Assembly: GCF_001449115.1 (NCBI RefSeq)
Contig: NZ_LAIJ01000009.1
Location: 1,990,114-2,054,113 of the forward strand
Direction of reading: 5' to 3'
DNA from: Occallatibacter gabretensis
Lineage (GTDB): Bacteria; Acidobacteriota; Terriglobia; Terriglobales; Acidobacteriaceae
DNA: 64,000 bases
Below the pieces are notes generated by a model. The model was given only the letters and a program-made list of their open reading frames with translations. It did no database searches and was not told where the DNA came from. Shown piece after piece: positions 18,579-27,719 of this stretch. The position numbers and the translations under genes were made by a program. The first letter of the stretch is position 1, and each line of letters begins with the position of its first letter.

Positions 18579-19628
18579 ATGCAGGAACCAGGGAACCAGG
18601 GAACAGGAAACAAGGATCGCGGATCAGAAGTTGCCGCTGAGGCCGCACCGGCTCCGCTCGAAAGGGCGCCGCTGGCGTATGAGAACCCCGCTTTTTTGAA
18701 CAGTGCGGACGGCCGGTTGATTCGCGTCATGGCGGAGTATTCCGAGCCGCTGGCGCGTTTCCGGCGGGAGCGGATTCAGGACACGGTGGTGTTTTTCGGG
18801 TCAGCGCGGTTCCGGGGGCTGGAAGAGGCCGAGGGCGCGCTGGAACTGCTGGAAAACAGCTATGCCGCAAAGACCGCATCGAGCGAGGAGCAGCCTGCGA
18901 GTCCGCAGGAGATTGCCTCTGGGACTGCTACAGATCTGCAACGCAAACGGGCGGTTGCTGCGGTGGAGATGGCTCGGTATTACGAAGACGCGCGGCGGCT
19001 GGCGTTTCTGCTGACAAACTGGACTAAGACGCTTTCCTCGCGCCGGAGCCGGTTTGTGGTGACCTCAGGCGGCGGACCGGGAATTATGGAGGCCGCGAAC
19101 CGGGGGGCGCACGAGGCAGGCGGCAAGACGATCGGGCTGAATATCCGGCTGCCGTTTGAGCAGGCTCCAAATCCATACATCACGCCGGCTCTGAACTTTG
19201 AGTTTCACTACTTCTTTATGCGCAAGCTGTGGTTTGCATACTTGGCCAAGGCGCTGGTGGTCTTTCCTGGGGGGTTCGGAACACTGGACGAGATGTTCGA
19301 GATTCTGACCTTGGCGCAGACCCACAAGCTGGCCAAGAAGATCACGGTGCTCGTGTACGGCTCGGAGTATTGGAAGCGGGTGCTGAATATTGAGGCGCTG
19401 GTGAACTCGGGGGCGATTTCACCAGGGGATCTGGAGCTGTTTCAGTTCGTAGACACGCCGGAGCAGGCGTTTGACCTGTTGAAGCAGGGACTTACGGATA
19501 ACCACCTGAAGCCGGAAGCCGCCGCCGCCGGAAAGCTGCCGGATACCCGCACATCAGAAACGGAATTGATGGCAGGTGTGAGCGTGGAAGAGTTTCTTGG
19601 GCCGGACATGGCGAAGACACAGAATTAG
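18579..19628 (+). CDS. LOG-family nucleotide phosphoribohydrolase (TIGR00730-like)
   Basis: 349 aa, longer than the 190-230 aa of short LOG proteins. The LOG core begins at VVFFGSARFRG and has SGGGPGIMEAANRGAHEAGGKTIGLNI and the signature PGGFGTLDEMFEILTLAQ. Such enzymes cleave nucleoside 5'-monophosphates to base and ribose-5-phosphate; some make cytokinins. The first 12 residues (MQEPGNQGTGNK) are encoded by an ACCAGGGAA phrase repeat, so the true start may lie downstream, for instance at an internal ATG near MAEYSEPLARFRRERIQD. A terminator follows at 19650-19676. Confidence 0.85.
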   Translation: MQEPGNQGTGNKDRGSEVAAEAAPAPLERAPLAYENPAFLNSADGRLIRVMAEYSEPLARFRRERIQDTVVFFGSARFRGLEEAEGALELLENSYAAKTASSEEQPASPQEIASGTATDLQRKRAVAAVEMARYYEDARRLAFLLTNWTKTLSSRRSRFVVTSGGGPGIMEAANRGAHEAGGKTIGLNIRLPFEQAPNPYITPALNFEFHYFFMRKLWFAYLAKALVVFPGGFGTLDEMFEILTLAQTHKLAKKITVLVYGSEYWKRVLNIEALVNSGAISPGDLELFQFVDTPEQAFDLLKQGLTDNHLKPEAAAAGKLPDTRTSETELMAGVSVEEFLGPDMAKTQN

Positions 19629-19649
19629 TCTAGAAAGCAGACAAAACAA

Positions 19650-19676
19650 AAACAGCCGGGGCAAGCCCGGCTGTTT
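19650..19676. terminator. Bidirectional Rho-independent terminator
   Basis: An 11-bp stem AAACAGCCGGG / CCCGGCTGTTT with loop GCAAG, flanked by an A-rich run on the left and TTGTTTTT on the right. It can stop the LOG transcript on the plus strand and rpsT on the minus strand, which converge here. Confidence 0.85.
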
Positions 19677-19695
19677 TGTTTTTAGAGCATGAAAG

Positions 19696-19971
19696 CTACG
19701 CCTTGGCGGTGGCCAGAGCCTTGAGACGCGCGTTGAGGCGGCTCTTGTAGCGGGAGACGGTGTTCTTGTGGAAGACGCCCTTTTGAACACTCTTGTCGAG
19801 CGCGGAAACTGTCGCGCGGTACTGCTCCGCAGCGGCCTTGACTTCGCCCTTGGCGAGCGCCTCACGGAGAGCACGCAGGCTGGAGCGAACGCGGCTGCGG
19901 TTGGCGCGGTTCACCGCGGTCTTCTTTTCTGTCTGACGGGCGCGCTTGAGCGATGAAACGTGGTTTGCCAT
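19696..19971 (-). CDS. rpsT: 30S ribosomal protein S20
   Basis: 91 aa, rich in Lys, Arg and Ala, with the usual S20 start [29 protein letters not shown] and the later motif [19 protein letters not shown]. It binds 16S rRNA early in assembly of the small subunit. The ATG has AAGGA a few bases upstream. It stands alone, as is common for rpsT, and ends at the bidirectional terminator. Confidence 0.97.
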   Translation of the reverse strand: MANHVSSLKRARQTEKKTAVNRANRSRVRSSLRALREALAKGEVKAAAEQYRATVSALDKSVQKGVFHKNTVSRYKSRLNARLKALATAKA

Positions 19972-20227
19972 GAAATGAAATCCTTAAAAATCGCCTAGGC
20001 TCCCGTTACTGATTCAGGGTCCGCAGGTCGAAGAGATGATGCGGGATGAGAAAGCAGGAAATGCCGCATCCCTCGCAATTACTTAGTCTACTGGAAAGTC
20101 AAAAATCCGGCAACAGGAAACCAGAGTCGCAAGTCAGTGCTGAAAAGGGTGGGTTCCCAAGGAACTTTCACAGCGCCTATACGTTCTAAAGGAATAACAG
20201 CTATAACCAATTTGCTCGGGGAGCCGT

Positions 20228-22717
20228 ATGCCTACAATCTTGTCTGACTTGAAGCTGATCTTTCGGCGTTTGCTTAAATCTCCGGGCTTTACGGCAACGG
20301 CCGTTCTCATGCTGGCCTTTGGCATTGGCGCCACGACTGCCATCTTTTCGATTGTGGATGGTGTGCTGCTGCGCCCGTTACCGTTTCCTGGATCTGACCG
20401 CCTGGTGACTCTGGGCGACCACGTGAACGGAACTGATTGGGGCCAGCATGACCCGGGCCCGGTCACAGCACGCGAAGTGAACACTTATATCCAGAATACC
20501 CACTCCTTTGAGAGCTTGGGCGGTTTTGGTTACACGGGCTATGAGCTGGCTGGGACAGGCAATCCAGTGCAGGTAAATGCTGCGCGGTTGACACCTTCGG
20601 TGTTTACCACCCTCGGAGTTGCACCGCTGATGGGCCGTGTCTTTACCGCACAGGAGGACGAGCAGAAGGAACAAGTCGCAGTCCTCAGCTATGCCACATG
20701 GAAGGATCGTTTCAGCGGAAACCCAAACATCCTGGGCACAAAAATTCTGCTCGATCGCAAGCCATATCTCATCATTGGCGTCATGCCGCGCAGCTTCGAG
20801 TTTCCACTGAATTCCGGTCGTCTCAATCGCACCGAGCTGTGGGTCCCCATGAGCTTTTCCGCGCAGGAACTTGCTCCCGAATCCGCTGCCAGCTGGAGTA
20901 TGGGTATGGTCGGCCGTCTCAGGCCCGGTATCACCGTCGCTCAGGCAAAGGACGATGCTGGCCGCGTGGCGGCGCAGATCATGCGCACCTTCCCGCCCGA
21001 TTTCGCCAACTTTCGCTTTACGCCCATCGTCTATCCGCTCCAGCAGATAACGGTGCTCGATACCAAGCCGCTTCTTCGCGTATTGTTTCTGGCTGTCGTA
21101 GTGGTGCTGCTGATTGCCTGCGCGAACCTCGCAGGGCTGTTGCTGGTGCGGGCGATTCGCAACCAGCGGGAGATCGCGGTGCGCCTGGCTATTGGGGCGT
21201 CTGCTTCTACGATTCTGAGGCAGATGATTCTTGAAAGCCTTGTTCTGAGCATAGTTGGAGGCCTGCTTGGTATCGGGCTTGCCGCGCTGGCGTTGGCTGT
21301 CGGTAAGAATTACCTGCCAGAGACGATGCCACTGATGAGTGCGATCACGCTCAACTGGGCCGTGGTAGGTTTTGCGCTTTTGCTTGCCGTGCTGACGGGA
21401 TTTTTCTGCGGATTGGCGCCCGGCTTTGCTGCCCTTCGCACCAATGTCAACGAATCTCTGAAAGAAGGCGGGCGCAGCGGCTCCGTCAGCGGAAGCCATG
21501 CGCGGCTTCGTTCTGCGCTGGTGGTGATGGAAATTGCGATTGCGCTGGTGTTGCTGGCAGCCTCAGGCTTGCTGCTGCGCAGCTTCAGCAAGATGAGCGA
21601 AGTGGACCTGGGATTCCGGCCCAATCATGTGACCACGGCAGCTTATTCGCTTCCGCAGAAGCAATATCCCACACAAGCCCTGATCGATAATTTCAACAGC
21701 CGTCTGCTGCAGCAGTTGCAGCAACAACCAGGCGTAGAAGCCGTGGGGCTGACGAGCACGCTTCCCACCACAGGCGATGGCATAGAGTCGTTCGTCGCCG
21801 AAGGCTATGTGGACCCGCGCGGTCCCGACCAGATTGCCGCGTCGCCCTCACAGGTCATTGGAGATTACTTCAAGGCAATGGGAATTCGCCTCACTCGCGG
21901 GCGATATTTTACGGACTCGGATAACGCGGACAACCAGCTTGTGGTTATTGTGAACCACGAATTTGCCCAACGCTATTGGCCGAATCAAAACCCAATCGGC
22001 AAACGGATGCGGGTTGGCACACTGAAGACACCGACTGTATGGATGACTGTGGTTGGCGAGGTGGCCGATGCCAAGCTGACCAGGCCGGATGCCGATGCGT
22101 CGGAGCAGTTCTACCAGCCTGTGGCGCAGCTTGAAAAGGATGCCGGCACGACGGCCCAGCCCGGGGATCTGAACGGCAATGGCGGATATGTTGTTTTACG
22201 CTCGGCACTGCCTGCAGACCAGATGGAAAATATCCTGCGCACGGTCGTGCGGTCCATCGATCCACAACTGCCGCTGACGCAGGTGCAGACCATGGACGAG
22301 GTAGTGGCTCAGAGCGAGGCTCCGCGGCGCTTCAACACCATCATCATTTCGAGTTTTGCGTTGGCTGCGGTTCTGCTGGCGGTGCTGGGAATTTACAGCA
22401 TTATTGCGTTTTCAGTGGCATCGCGGGTGCAGGAGATGGCGATTCGCATGGCGCTGGGTTCACAGCGATCGGATATCGTGCGTCTGGTTCTGTTCTCCGG
22501 GCTTAAGCTGGCTGTGATTGGGTGCGTGATTGGACTCGCGGCTGCTGCCGCTGCCTCGCGAATTCTCAGCACGTTTTTGTTTCAGGTGAGCGCATTCGAT
22601 CCGCTGGTGATGGCTCTGACAGCGCTTGCGGTTTTTGCGTTGGCGCTTGTGGCTTCTGCGTTGCCAGCGCACAGAGCTGCTTCAGTCAATCCAAATGAGG
22701 CACTTCGCGGAGAGTGA
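20228..22717 (+). CDS. ABC transporter permease of the ADOP/MacB type
   Basis: 829 aa. Two halves each have the FtsX-like permease layout: an N-terminal membrane segment (GFTATAVLMLAFGIGATTAIFSIVDGVLLRPLPF), a large periplasmic MacB-PCD-like domain, and three membrane segments with LLIACANLAGLLLVRAIRNQREIAVRLAIGAS and, at the end, YSIIAFSVASRVQEMAIRMALGSQ. This matches the acidobacterial duplicated orphan permease family, which lacks an adjacent ATPase. It differs from the permeases at 60.9 and 63.7 kb in having no N-terminal PadR-linked prefix domain and no PadR gene in front. Substrate unknown; lipids, peptides or antibiotics are typical for MacB relatives. Confidence 0.92.
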   Translation: MPTILSDLKLIFRRLLKSPGFTATAVLMLAFGIGATTAIFSIVDGVLLRPLPFPGSDRLVTLGDHVNGTDWGQHDPGPVTAREVNTYIQNTHSFESLGGFGYTGYELAGTGNPVQVNAARLTPSVFTTLGVAPLMGRVFTAQEDEQKEQVAVLSYATWKDRFSGNPNILGTKILLDRKPYLIIGVMPRSFEFPLNSGRLNRTELWVPMSFSAQELAPESAASWSMGMVGRLRPGITVAQAKDDAGRVAAQIMRTFPPDFANFRFTPIVYPLQQITVLDTKPLLRVLFLAVVVVLLIACANLAGLLLVRAIRNQREIAVRLAIGASASTILRQMILESLVLSIVGGLLGIGLAALALAVGKNYLPETMPLMSAITLNWAVVGFALLLAVLTGFFCGLAPGFAALRTNVNESLKEGGRSGSVSGSHARLRSALVVMEIAIALVLLAASGLLLRSFSKMSEVDLGFRPNHVTTAAYSLPQKQYPTQALIDNFNSRLLQQLQQQPGVEAVGLTSTLPTTGDGIESFVAEGYVDPRGPDQIAASPSQVIGDYFKAMGIRLTRGRYFTDSDNADNQLVVIVNHEFAQRYWPNQNPIGKRMRVGTLKTPTVWMTVVGEVADAKLTRPDADASEQFYQPVAQLEKDAGTTAQPGDLNGNGGYVVLRSALPADQMENILRTVVRSIDPQLPLTQVQTMDEVVAQSEAPRRFNTIIISSFALAAVLLAVLGIYSIIAFSVASRVQEMAIRMALGSQRSDIVRLVLFSGLKLAVIGCVIGLAAAAAASRILSTFLFQVSAFDPLVMALTALAVFALALVASALPAHRAASVNPNEALRGE

Positions 22718-22822
22718 GACGGAGCAGGATCGATCAGAGTTTGTCTGAGGTGCTTTGAGAGTTAGTTATTCTCAGAGAGAACCACAGGCCGTCTTCTCAA
22801 GTCCAATTCACCAAGAGGTTCC

Positions 22823-23554
22823 GTGCCGTTTACTCCTGCGCATGCTGTCGCAGCGCTTCCATTCCGAAAGACGCGGCTGAACTTGCCGGCGATGGTGGTG
22901 GGGTGTCTTTCGCCGGATTTCGAGTATTTTTTTCAGCTTGCCCCGCAGGGCAGCTTCGGGCATACCTGGCTAGGTGTTCTGGTGGCCGATCTGCCCGTGT
23001 CGCTGCTCGTTCTGTGGCTGTATCAGAGCTACCTGAAGGCTGGTCTATACGCGGTTGGGCCGGGGCTGTTTCCCTTCCGGGAGGAGGGACGGAAGGCCGA
23101 GCCGATTGCGCGCGGGGCGATGCAATGGGTGATCGTTGTGGTGTCGATTCTTCTGGGTGCGGCGACGCATATCGTGTGGGACGCTTTTACGCACAAGCAC
23201 CTCTGGCCCTACGACCATATAGCGTTCCTTAGGACCCACTTTTCGGTGTTCCGCTGGCGCGTGGATATGTGTAACTTTCTGCAGACAGCCAGCTCGGTGG
23301 CAGGGATGGTGGTGCTTCTTGTGATGTGGACAAGATGGGCTGGAGCAGCGCGGCAGCCGGGTATGCCCACGGTAAGGCGGTTGGGCGCGGTTCTGGCTGC
23401 TATGGCGCTTCTGATTGCGGTTTTGCGCACGGTTGCCATGGCATATTTGTTCGGCAAACTGGTTCTCACGATTATCGGCGTTGTTACGTTCCTTACGACG
23501 TTGCTGCTGCTTGTGGGTCTGACTGGCGCGTGGCGGAGATGGATGCCGGAATAA
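22823..23554 (+). CDS. DUF4184-family membrane protein
   Basis: 243 aa from GTG 22823, with CAAGAGG six bases upstream. The opening PFTPAHAVAALPF...LNLPAMVVGCLSPDFEYFF is the hallmark of DUF4184, and HIVWDAFTHKHLWPYDHI gives the conserved His/Asp cluster seen in membrane-bound metal-dependent hydrolase-like proteins. About six membrane segments are visible. Function is not established for the family. Confidence 0.85.
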   Translation: MPFTPAHAVAALPFRKTRLNLPAMVVGCLSPDFEYFFQLAPQGSFGHTWLGVLVADLPVSLLVLWLYQSYLKAGLYAVGPGLFPFREEGRKAEPIARGAMQWVIVVVSILLGAATHIVWDAFTHKHLWPYDHIAFLRTHFSVFRWRVDMCNFLQTASSVAGMVVLLVMWTRWAGAARQPGMPTVRRLGAVLAAMALLIAVLRTVAMAYLFGKLVLTIIGVVTFLTTLLLLVGLTGAWRRWMPE

Positions 23555-23590
23555 GCAACTGCTCGCGGCCTAGCTTTGAGTGATTACAGT

Positions 23591-25618
23591 TCAATTTCCC
23601 TTTGCGGCGTCTCCTGCAGTCAGCACTACCTGTTGCTGGGTGGCGGCGGCCACCTTCTGATAGAAATCGCGGAGCTGGCCGTACTCGCCGGGATCGAGGA
23701 TGGTGAAGGCGCGCGTCAGGGCAGTGCCAATGTTCAGGCCGTTGTCGGACTGCGCGGGCTTAAAGACATATACGGCGTGGTTGGGCCACGGGATGTTGGC
23801 TGCGGCAGGTGCGGCTTCCACCGTATAGCCGGCCGGCAGGTGGTAAAGAACTCCGTCCTTGACCTGCGCGGCGTATTCCATGTCGACGGGCAACTGGCGA
23901 TTGGCTTCCGAGGTGAAATTTCGGGTTTCGCCGTTGGTGAAGAACGCGGCGGGGAGCAGGATGCGCTTGCCGGCGACGGAGCCCGGCGTGCCGGTAACGG
24001 AAGCTTCGGCGGTCAGGCCTGCGGCGGTGTTGTCGAGATTCGAGAAGCTGACAAGGTGAGCTTGAGTTCCGGCGGGCACCTGAGTCTGGAGCCAGCGGTC
24101 GAAGTCATTATGCACAGCAGGGTCGTCCACCCGGAGGGCGAGCTGGCGCCAATGAAGAGCCTGCTGACCGATGAAGGTGAAGTTGAGCTTGCCGGTGACG
24201 GAGCCATCCTGCGCGATGGTCAGGGTAGCGCGGCGGGTAAGAGTGTTCGCTGCGTAGGGGAGCAGTGGAGTAATGCCGGATCCGGCTCCCGATGAGGTCT
24301 GGCGAATGCCGCCCGCGCCCGAATGCCGCCAGGAGACCAGGCCGAAGGGGCACATCTTCTCTGCCGGGTCGAGGACGACTTCTTTGCCGCCGACCTCAAG
24401 GATGATGACAAGTGAATCGAGCTGATTGGCCTCAAGGTAATTGGGGTTGAAGGTGTTGTACCTCCGGTCAACTACCTTCATGGGATAGGCGTTGAGGCCG
24501 GCAGCCCGCAGCAGTGCGAGATAGAGCAGGGCAATGTCCTGTCCTGAGCCGGACTTCTGATTCCAGGTGTCGTCAGCGCGCTTGGCAACTCGGAAGCCCC
24601 GGGCCTTGAGCTCTGCCCTTCCTTTGGCACGGGAAAAGTCAGTGTTGTCGAGCGCCTGAATAGCTGAATAAAGCTTTTTGGCTTTGTCGAGATCGGAGTC
24701 AGAAGGAGAGACGATGCCGGCTGCTGCGCTCTTAATGGCATTCGATGTGTCTGCAAAGCGGTTCACATCGCCCAGAAGGTATCTGGCCTGCTGCGCCCAG
24801 TAAACATCCGCGGTATTGCCGGCCGTGAAGTAAAAACGGACCTCATATCTGTGGCTCTCGATGGGAGGCATCCAGGCTTCGTTCGGCAGTGGCGGGATGT
24901 CGGAAAGATCGAGGTCAAAGCGTTTGGCGATGGAGGGCTGCAGGGTTTTACCCGCGGGAAGATGCGTATACCAGGAGAGGTTGTAGAGCATCTGGCCGTG
25001 TTCGTCCATAATGCCGAAGCCGCCGACCCCCGCAGCACTGTCCAGCACGCCAGGGCAGGGAGCGAAGGAATAATGGGCCTTGCGCACCGGATAATTTCCC
25101 TGGATCTCCCAGACAGGGTTGGAGCACATCCCCCCGCTGCCGGTACCGCTTTTGGCGGCATAGCGGAGCTGGTAATAGTACTCGATGATGGAGCCGGTTT
25201 CGACGGAAGGAAGATTGAAGACCACCTCGTGGATTTCGATTTCGCCCTGCTTGGCACGCATGAGGTCGGCGGGTTTAACGGCGAGGTCCGTGATAGAGCC
25301 GTCCGGGTGGATCGTGCGGCCCTGGATGGCGGCGACCTCCATGCCTCCGCGAAGGTAGCCGAGGCTGACGGTAGCCATCTCCTTGGCAGAATCCTTGAGG
25401 ATCTTAATGCGCTTGTATGTGCTGGTGTAGTGGACGATGTCGTCCGTTTTTTCTTCCATGTTGAGGATAACGGCAGCCGCGTCAGGGTATTGCGGGTCAG
25501 CAGTCATCTTGAGCTCTTGATCGGTAGGTTTTTGGAACTGTGCGTGAAGGCTGGCGAAGGAGGCAAGGAAAACCAAGGCAACGAGAGAACACAGAAAACG
25601 AGTCGAACGCATGAACAA
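23591..25618 (-). CDS. Secreted DUF3857 / transglutaminase-like protein, probably not catalytic
   Basis: 675 aa with a signal peptide (about 1-26). The DUF3857 domain (about 60-240) is followed by a transglutaminase-like core (about 300-450) and a beta-rich C-terminal region. In the core the usual GxCxD active-site segment reads SGSGQDIALLYLALLRAAGLNA, with no Cys, and the position before the next strand is LEANQLDSLVIIL rather than a His-containing FNH motif. The later Asp (VLDPAEK) remains. So the fold is kept but catalysis by Cys-His-Asp seems lost. Such paired domains are common in secreted proteins of Acidobacteria and Bacteroidetes, with unknown roles. An in-frame ATG lies two codons in. 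Confidence 0.85.
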   Translation of the reverse strand: MFMRSTRFLCSLVALVFLASFASLHAQFQKPTDQELKMTADPQYPDAAAVILNMEEKTDDIVHYTSTYKRIKILKDSAKEMATVSLGYLRGGMEVAAIQGRTIHPDGSITDLAVKPADLMRAKQGEIEIHEVVFNLPSVETGSIIEYYYQLRYAAKSGTGSGGMCSNPVWEIQGNYPVRKAHYSFAPCPGVLDSAAGVGGFGIMDEHGQMLYNLSWYTHLPAGKTLQPSIAKRFDLDLSDIPPLPNEAWMPPIESHRYEVRFYFTAGNTADVYWAQQARYLLGDVNRFADTSNAIKSAAAGIVSPSDSDLDKAKKLYSAIQALDNTDFSRAKGRAELKARGFRVAKRADDTWNQKSGSGQDIALLYLALLRAAGLNAYPMKVVDRRYNTFNPNYLEANQLDSLVIILEVGGKEVVLDPAEKMCPFGLVSWRHSGAGGIRQTSSGAGSGITPLLPYAANTLTRRATLTIAQDGSVTGKLNFTFIGQQALHWRQLALRVDDPAVHNDFDRWLQTQVPAGTQAHLVSFSNLDNTAAGLTAEASVTGTPGSVAGKRILLPAAFFTNGETRNFTSEANRQLPVDMEYAAQVKDGVLYHLPAGYTVEAAPAAANIPWPNHAVYVFKPAQSDNGLNIGTALTRAFTILDPGEYGQLRDFYQKVAAATQQQVVLTAGDAAKGN

Positions 25619-26022
25619 AGTCCTTTGAAGGTTCCTTTATCTGGATGGCGAGCAGTGTAGCGCACGGGGAGTGCGGGTGGGGAGTGAAAACTTTAGAGAT
25701 TTTTGCAATGAAGTAAACAGCCGCCGAGGGAACCTTTGGAGTCACTTTTTCATCAAAAAATAGCTAGAGTGTGCATTGACGGATTGTTCCGGCGGCGCTA
25801 CTCTCAGCGCAGATAACGTTTGGTCACTTACGCCAACCCGCGGTTCGGCACTTCAGTCAGGAAGAGCATCGGCTCAGGTCTGAATTGCGCGGACCGATTT
25901 CCGCTCCATCCCACGAAAAAATCTTGCATTGTTCTGTCGTCCGTATGCCGGTCCACGCCTTTCGGCATTGGGCTGGTCCTGTTCCCCATCTCTGCCGATA
26001 GGTCCCGCAAGGGATTTGCGGC
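25619..26022. other. Divergent intergenic region with the phoH promoter and long leader
   Basis: 404 bp between divergent genes. It holds the strong promoter at 25776-25804 and then about 215 nt of transcribed leader before phoH. A leader hairpin may be formed by CCTTTCGGCATTGGG and similar segments, but I see no known riboswitch. Confidence 0.5.
25776..25804 (+). promoter_or_regulatory. Sigma-70 type promoter for the phoH operon
   Basis: TTGACG, then exactly 17 bases, then TACTCT. The -10 hexamer is identical to the one proposed for the rRNA operon at 43144-43149. It faces phoH and is the only good candidate in this divergent spacer. Confidence 0.6.
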
Positions 26023-27108
26023 GTGGTGCGGCATAAGCCGCGCGCTGACTCACAACCTCGGAGGCCACAGAAACCATTGAAGATTGCACTGGAAATCACG
26101 CCTAACCTTGAGCCCCTGTTCGGGACTCGCGATGAAAACCTGAGGCTGATGGAAGACAAGCTGGCTGTGCGGATCGATCTGCGATCCGACGCTGTGCAGG
26201 TGCAGGGCCCGGAAGAAAGCGTGATGCGAGTCCGGGGCATCTTTGAGGATTTTGAGGCGCTGCGAAAGCAGGGGATTCATCCACACAATGGTGAGCTAAA
26301 CGGAATGCTACGGTTGGTGACCGCGGATCCTTCCGTGACGTTGAAATCGCTGGCTGACAGCGGCAAGCAGCGCTCCGCGGGCGTGAAGCGGACGGTGCAG
26401 CCAAGGTCAATCAATCAGCGCAAGTATGTCGAAGCGATTGAAGCCAACGACATGACCTTTGGCGTAGGGCCGGCGGGCACGGGTAAGACATACCTTGCCG
26501 TGGCCATGGCTGTGGCGGCAATGAATGCAAAGAAGGTGAGCCGGATTGTGCTGGTGAGGCCGGCGGTGGAGGCCGGCGAGAAACTGGGTTTTCTGCCTGG
26601 AAGCCTTCAGGAGAAGGTAGACCCGTATCTACGGCCGCTCTACGACGCGCTGTACGATCTGCTGGAGCCGGAGCGCGTGGATAAGATGCTCGAAAAGAAC
26701 GTGATTGAGGTGGCTCCGCTGGCATTTATGCGCGGGCGCACGCTGAATGACGCCTTCATCATCATGGACGAGGCGCAGAACACCACGATCGAGCAGATGA
26801 AGATGTTTCTGACGCGCCTTGGGAACAGCTCGAAGGCCGTGATTACAGGAGACATTACGCAGATCGACCTGCCGAACCCGCGCAAAAGCGGGCTGGTGGA
26901 TGCGATTAATGTCCTGGACGGCGTGGAAGGGATTGCCTTCTGTCACTTCGAAGATGGCGATGTGGTGCGGCACGCGCTGGTGCAGCGAATTGTGCGTGCC
27001 TACGATGTAGCCAAGCCGCAACAGCAGGAGCTTCCACTTGCGATTGGCGAGGCCCTGGATGTGGAGGGCCGGACGATTCGGCCACCCGCGGTCCGGAAGC
27101 CGCAGTAA
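26023..27108 (+). CDS. phoH: PhoH-like ATPase
   Basis: 361 aa. An N-terminal KH-like region (LEITPNLEPLFGTRDENLRLMEDKLAVRIDLR...VQGPEESV) leads to the PhoH P-loop domain: GVGPAGTGKTYLAVAMAV (Walker A), LVRPAVEAGEKLGFLPG, FIIMDEAQNTT (Walker B), ITGDITQIDLPN. PhoH proteins are cytoplasmic ATPases linked to RNA metabolism and often coexpressed with ybeY, which is the next gene. The start is GTG 26023 with AAGGG upstream; an alternative TTG at 26077 has GGAGG further upstream and would start the protein at the first conserved residue, LKIALEITP. Confidence 0.94.
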   Translation: MVRHKPRADSQPRRPQKPLKIALEITPNLEPLFGTRDENLRLMEDKLAVRIDLRSDAVQVQGPEESVMRVRGIFEDFEALRKQGIHPHNGELNGMLRLVTADPSVTLKSLADSGKQRSAGVKRTVQPRSINQRKYVEAIEANDMTFGVGPAGTGKTYLAVAMAVAAMNAKKVSRIVLVRPAVEAGEKLGFLPGSLQEKVDPYLRPLYDALYDLLEPERVDKMLEKNVIEVAPLAFMRGRTLNDAFIIMDEAQNTTIEQMKMFLTRLGNSSKAVITGDITQIDLPNPRKSGLVDAINVLDGVEGIAFCHFEDGDVVRHALVQRIVRAYDVAKPQQQELPLAIGEALDVEGRTIRPPAVRKPQ

Positions 27109-27170
27109 GCTTCTAATATGCGTAGAATGAGTGTGAGCCGGGCCGTCCGCACTGGACGGTCCGGTCAGCG

Positions 27171-27719
27171 ATGATCCTCTTCGATACAGAACTGTCTTCG
27201 GACTCGGTACCCGATCGACAATCGGCAACAGCTTCGCGGGCGGAGCGCGTGCCTTCGGCGCGGACGCTGAGCCGCTTCTTGAGCGAGGCTATCGCAGCGG
27301 TACGCCTGCGCGGACAGGTGACTGTGTTGCTGACCTCGGATTCTGCGATCCGGCGGTTGAACCGGCAGTTTCGCGGAAAAAATAAGGCGACGGATGTGCT
27401 GTCATTTCCAGCGCTTGAGATGGTAGAAGGCGTAGCCGGCGATCTGGCGATCAGCGTAGAAACGGCGCGAATGCAGGCGCACGACCAAGGGCATGCGCTT
27501 GGAACCGAGATCAAGGTGCTGATGTTGCACGGGTTATTGCATCTGGCGGGATACGACCACGAGAAGGACCATGGCGAGATGGCGCGGCGGGAGCGGTTGC
27601 TGCGCGGGCGGCTGGGTCTGCCGCAGGGGTTGATTGAGAGGGCAGGGACAAGGGACAAGGGACAAGGGAAGAGAAAAGCAACGCTTGCGGCTCCCGCTGC
27701 TTCTGGAGCGAAACGATGA
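27171..27719 (+). CDS. ybeY: Endoribonuclease YbeY (16S rRNA maturation)
   Basis: 182 aa. The zinc motif HGLLHLAGYDHEKDH is present, after FRGKNKATDVLSFP and GDLAISVETA, all diagnostic. YbeY matures 16S rRNA ends and takes part in ribosome quality control. The C-terminus is extended by about 25 residues; part of it (AGTRDKGQGKR) is encoded by a GGGACAAGG phrase repeat at about 27640-27670, so the extension is recent and probably disordered. The stop overlaps the start of the next gene (ATGA). Confidence 0.95.
   Translation: MILFDTELSSDSVPDRQSATASRAERVPSARTLSRFLSEAIAAVRLRGQVTVLLTSDSAIRRLNRQFRGKNKATDVLSFPALEMVEGVAGDLAISVETARMQAHDQGHALGTEIKVLMLHGLLHLAGYDHEKDHGEMARRERLLRGRLGLPQGLIERAGTRDKGQGKRKATLAAPAASGAKR

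Noticed and set aside
20378..21499. 373-aa minus-strand frame
   Set aside because: Shadow of the permease; composition rich in Gln, His and Arg, no motif.
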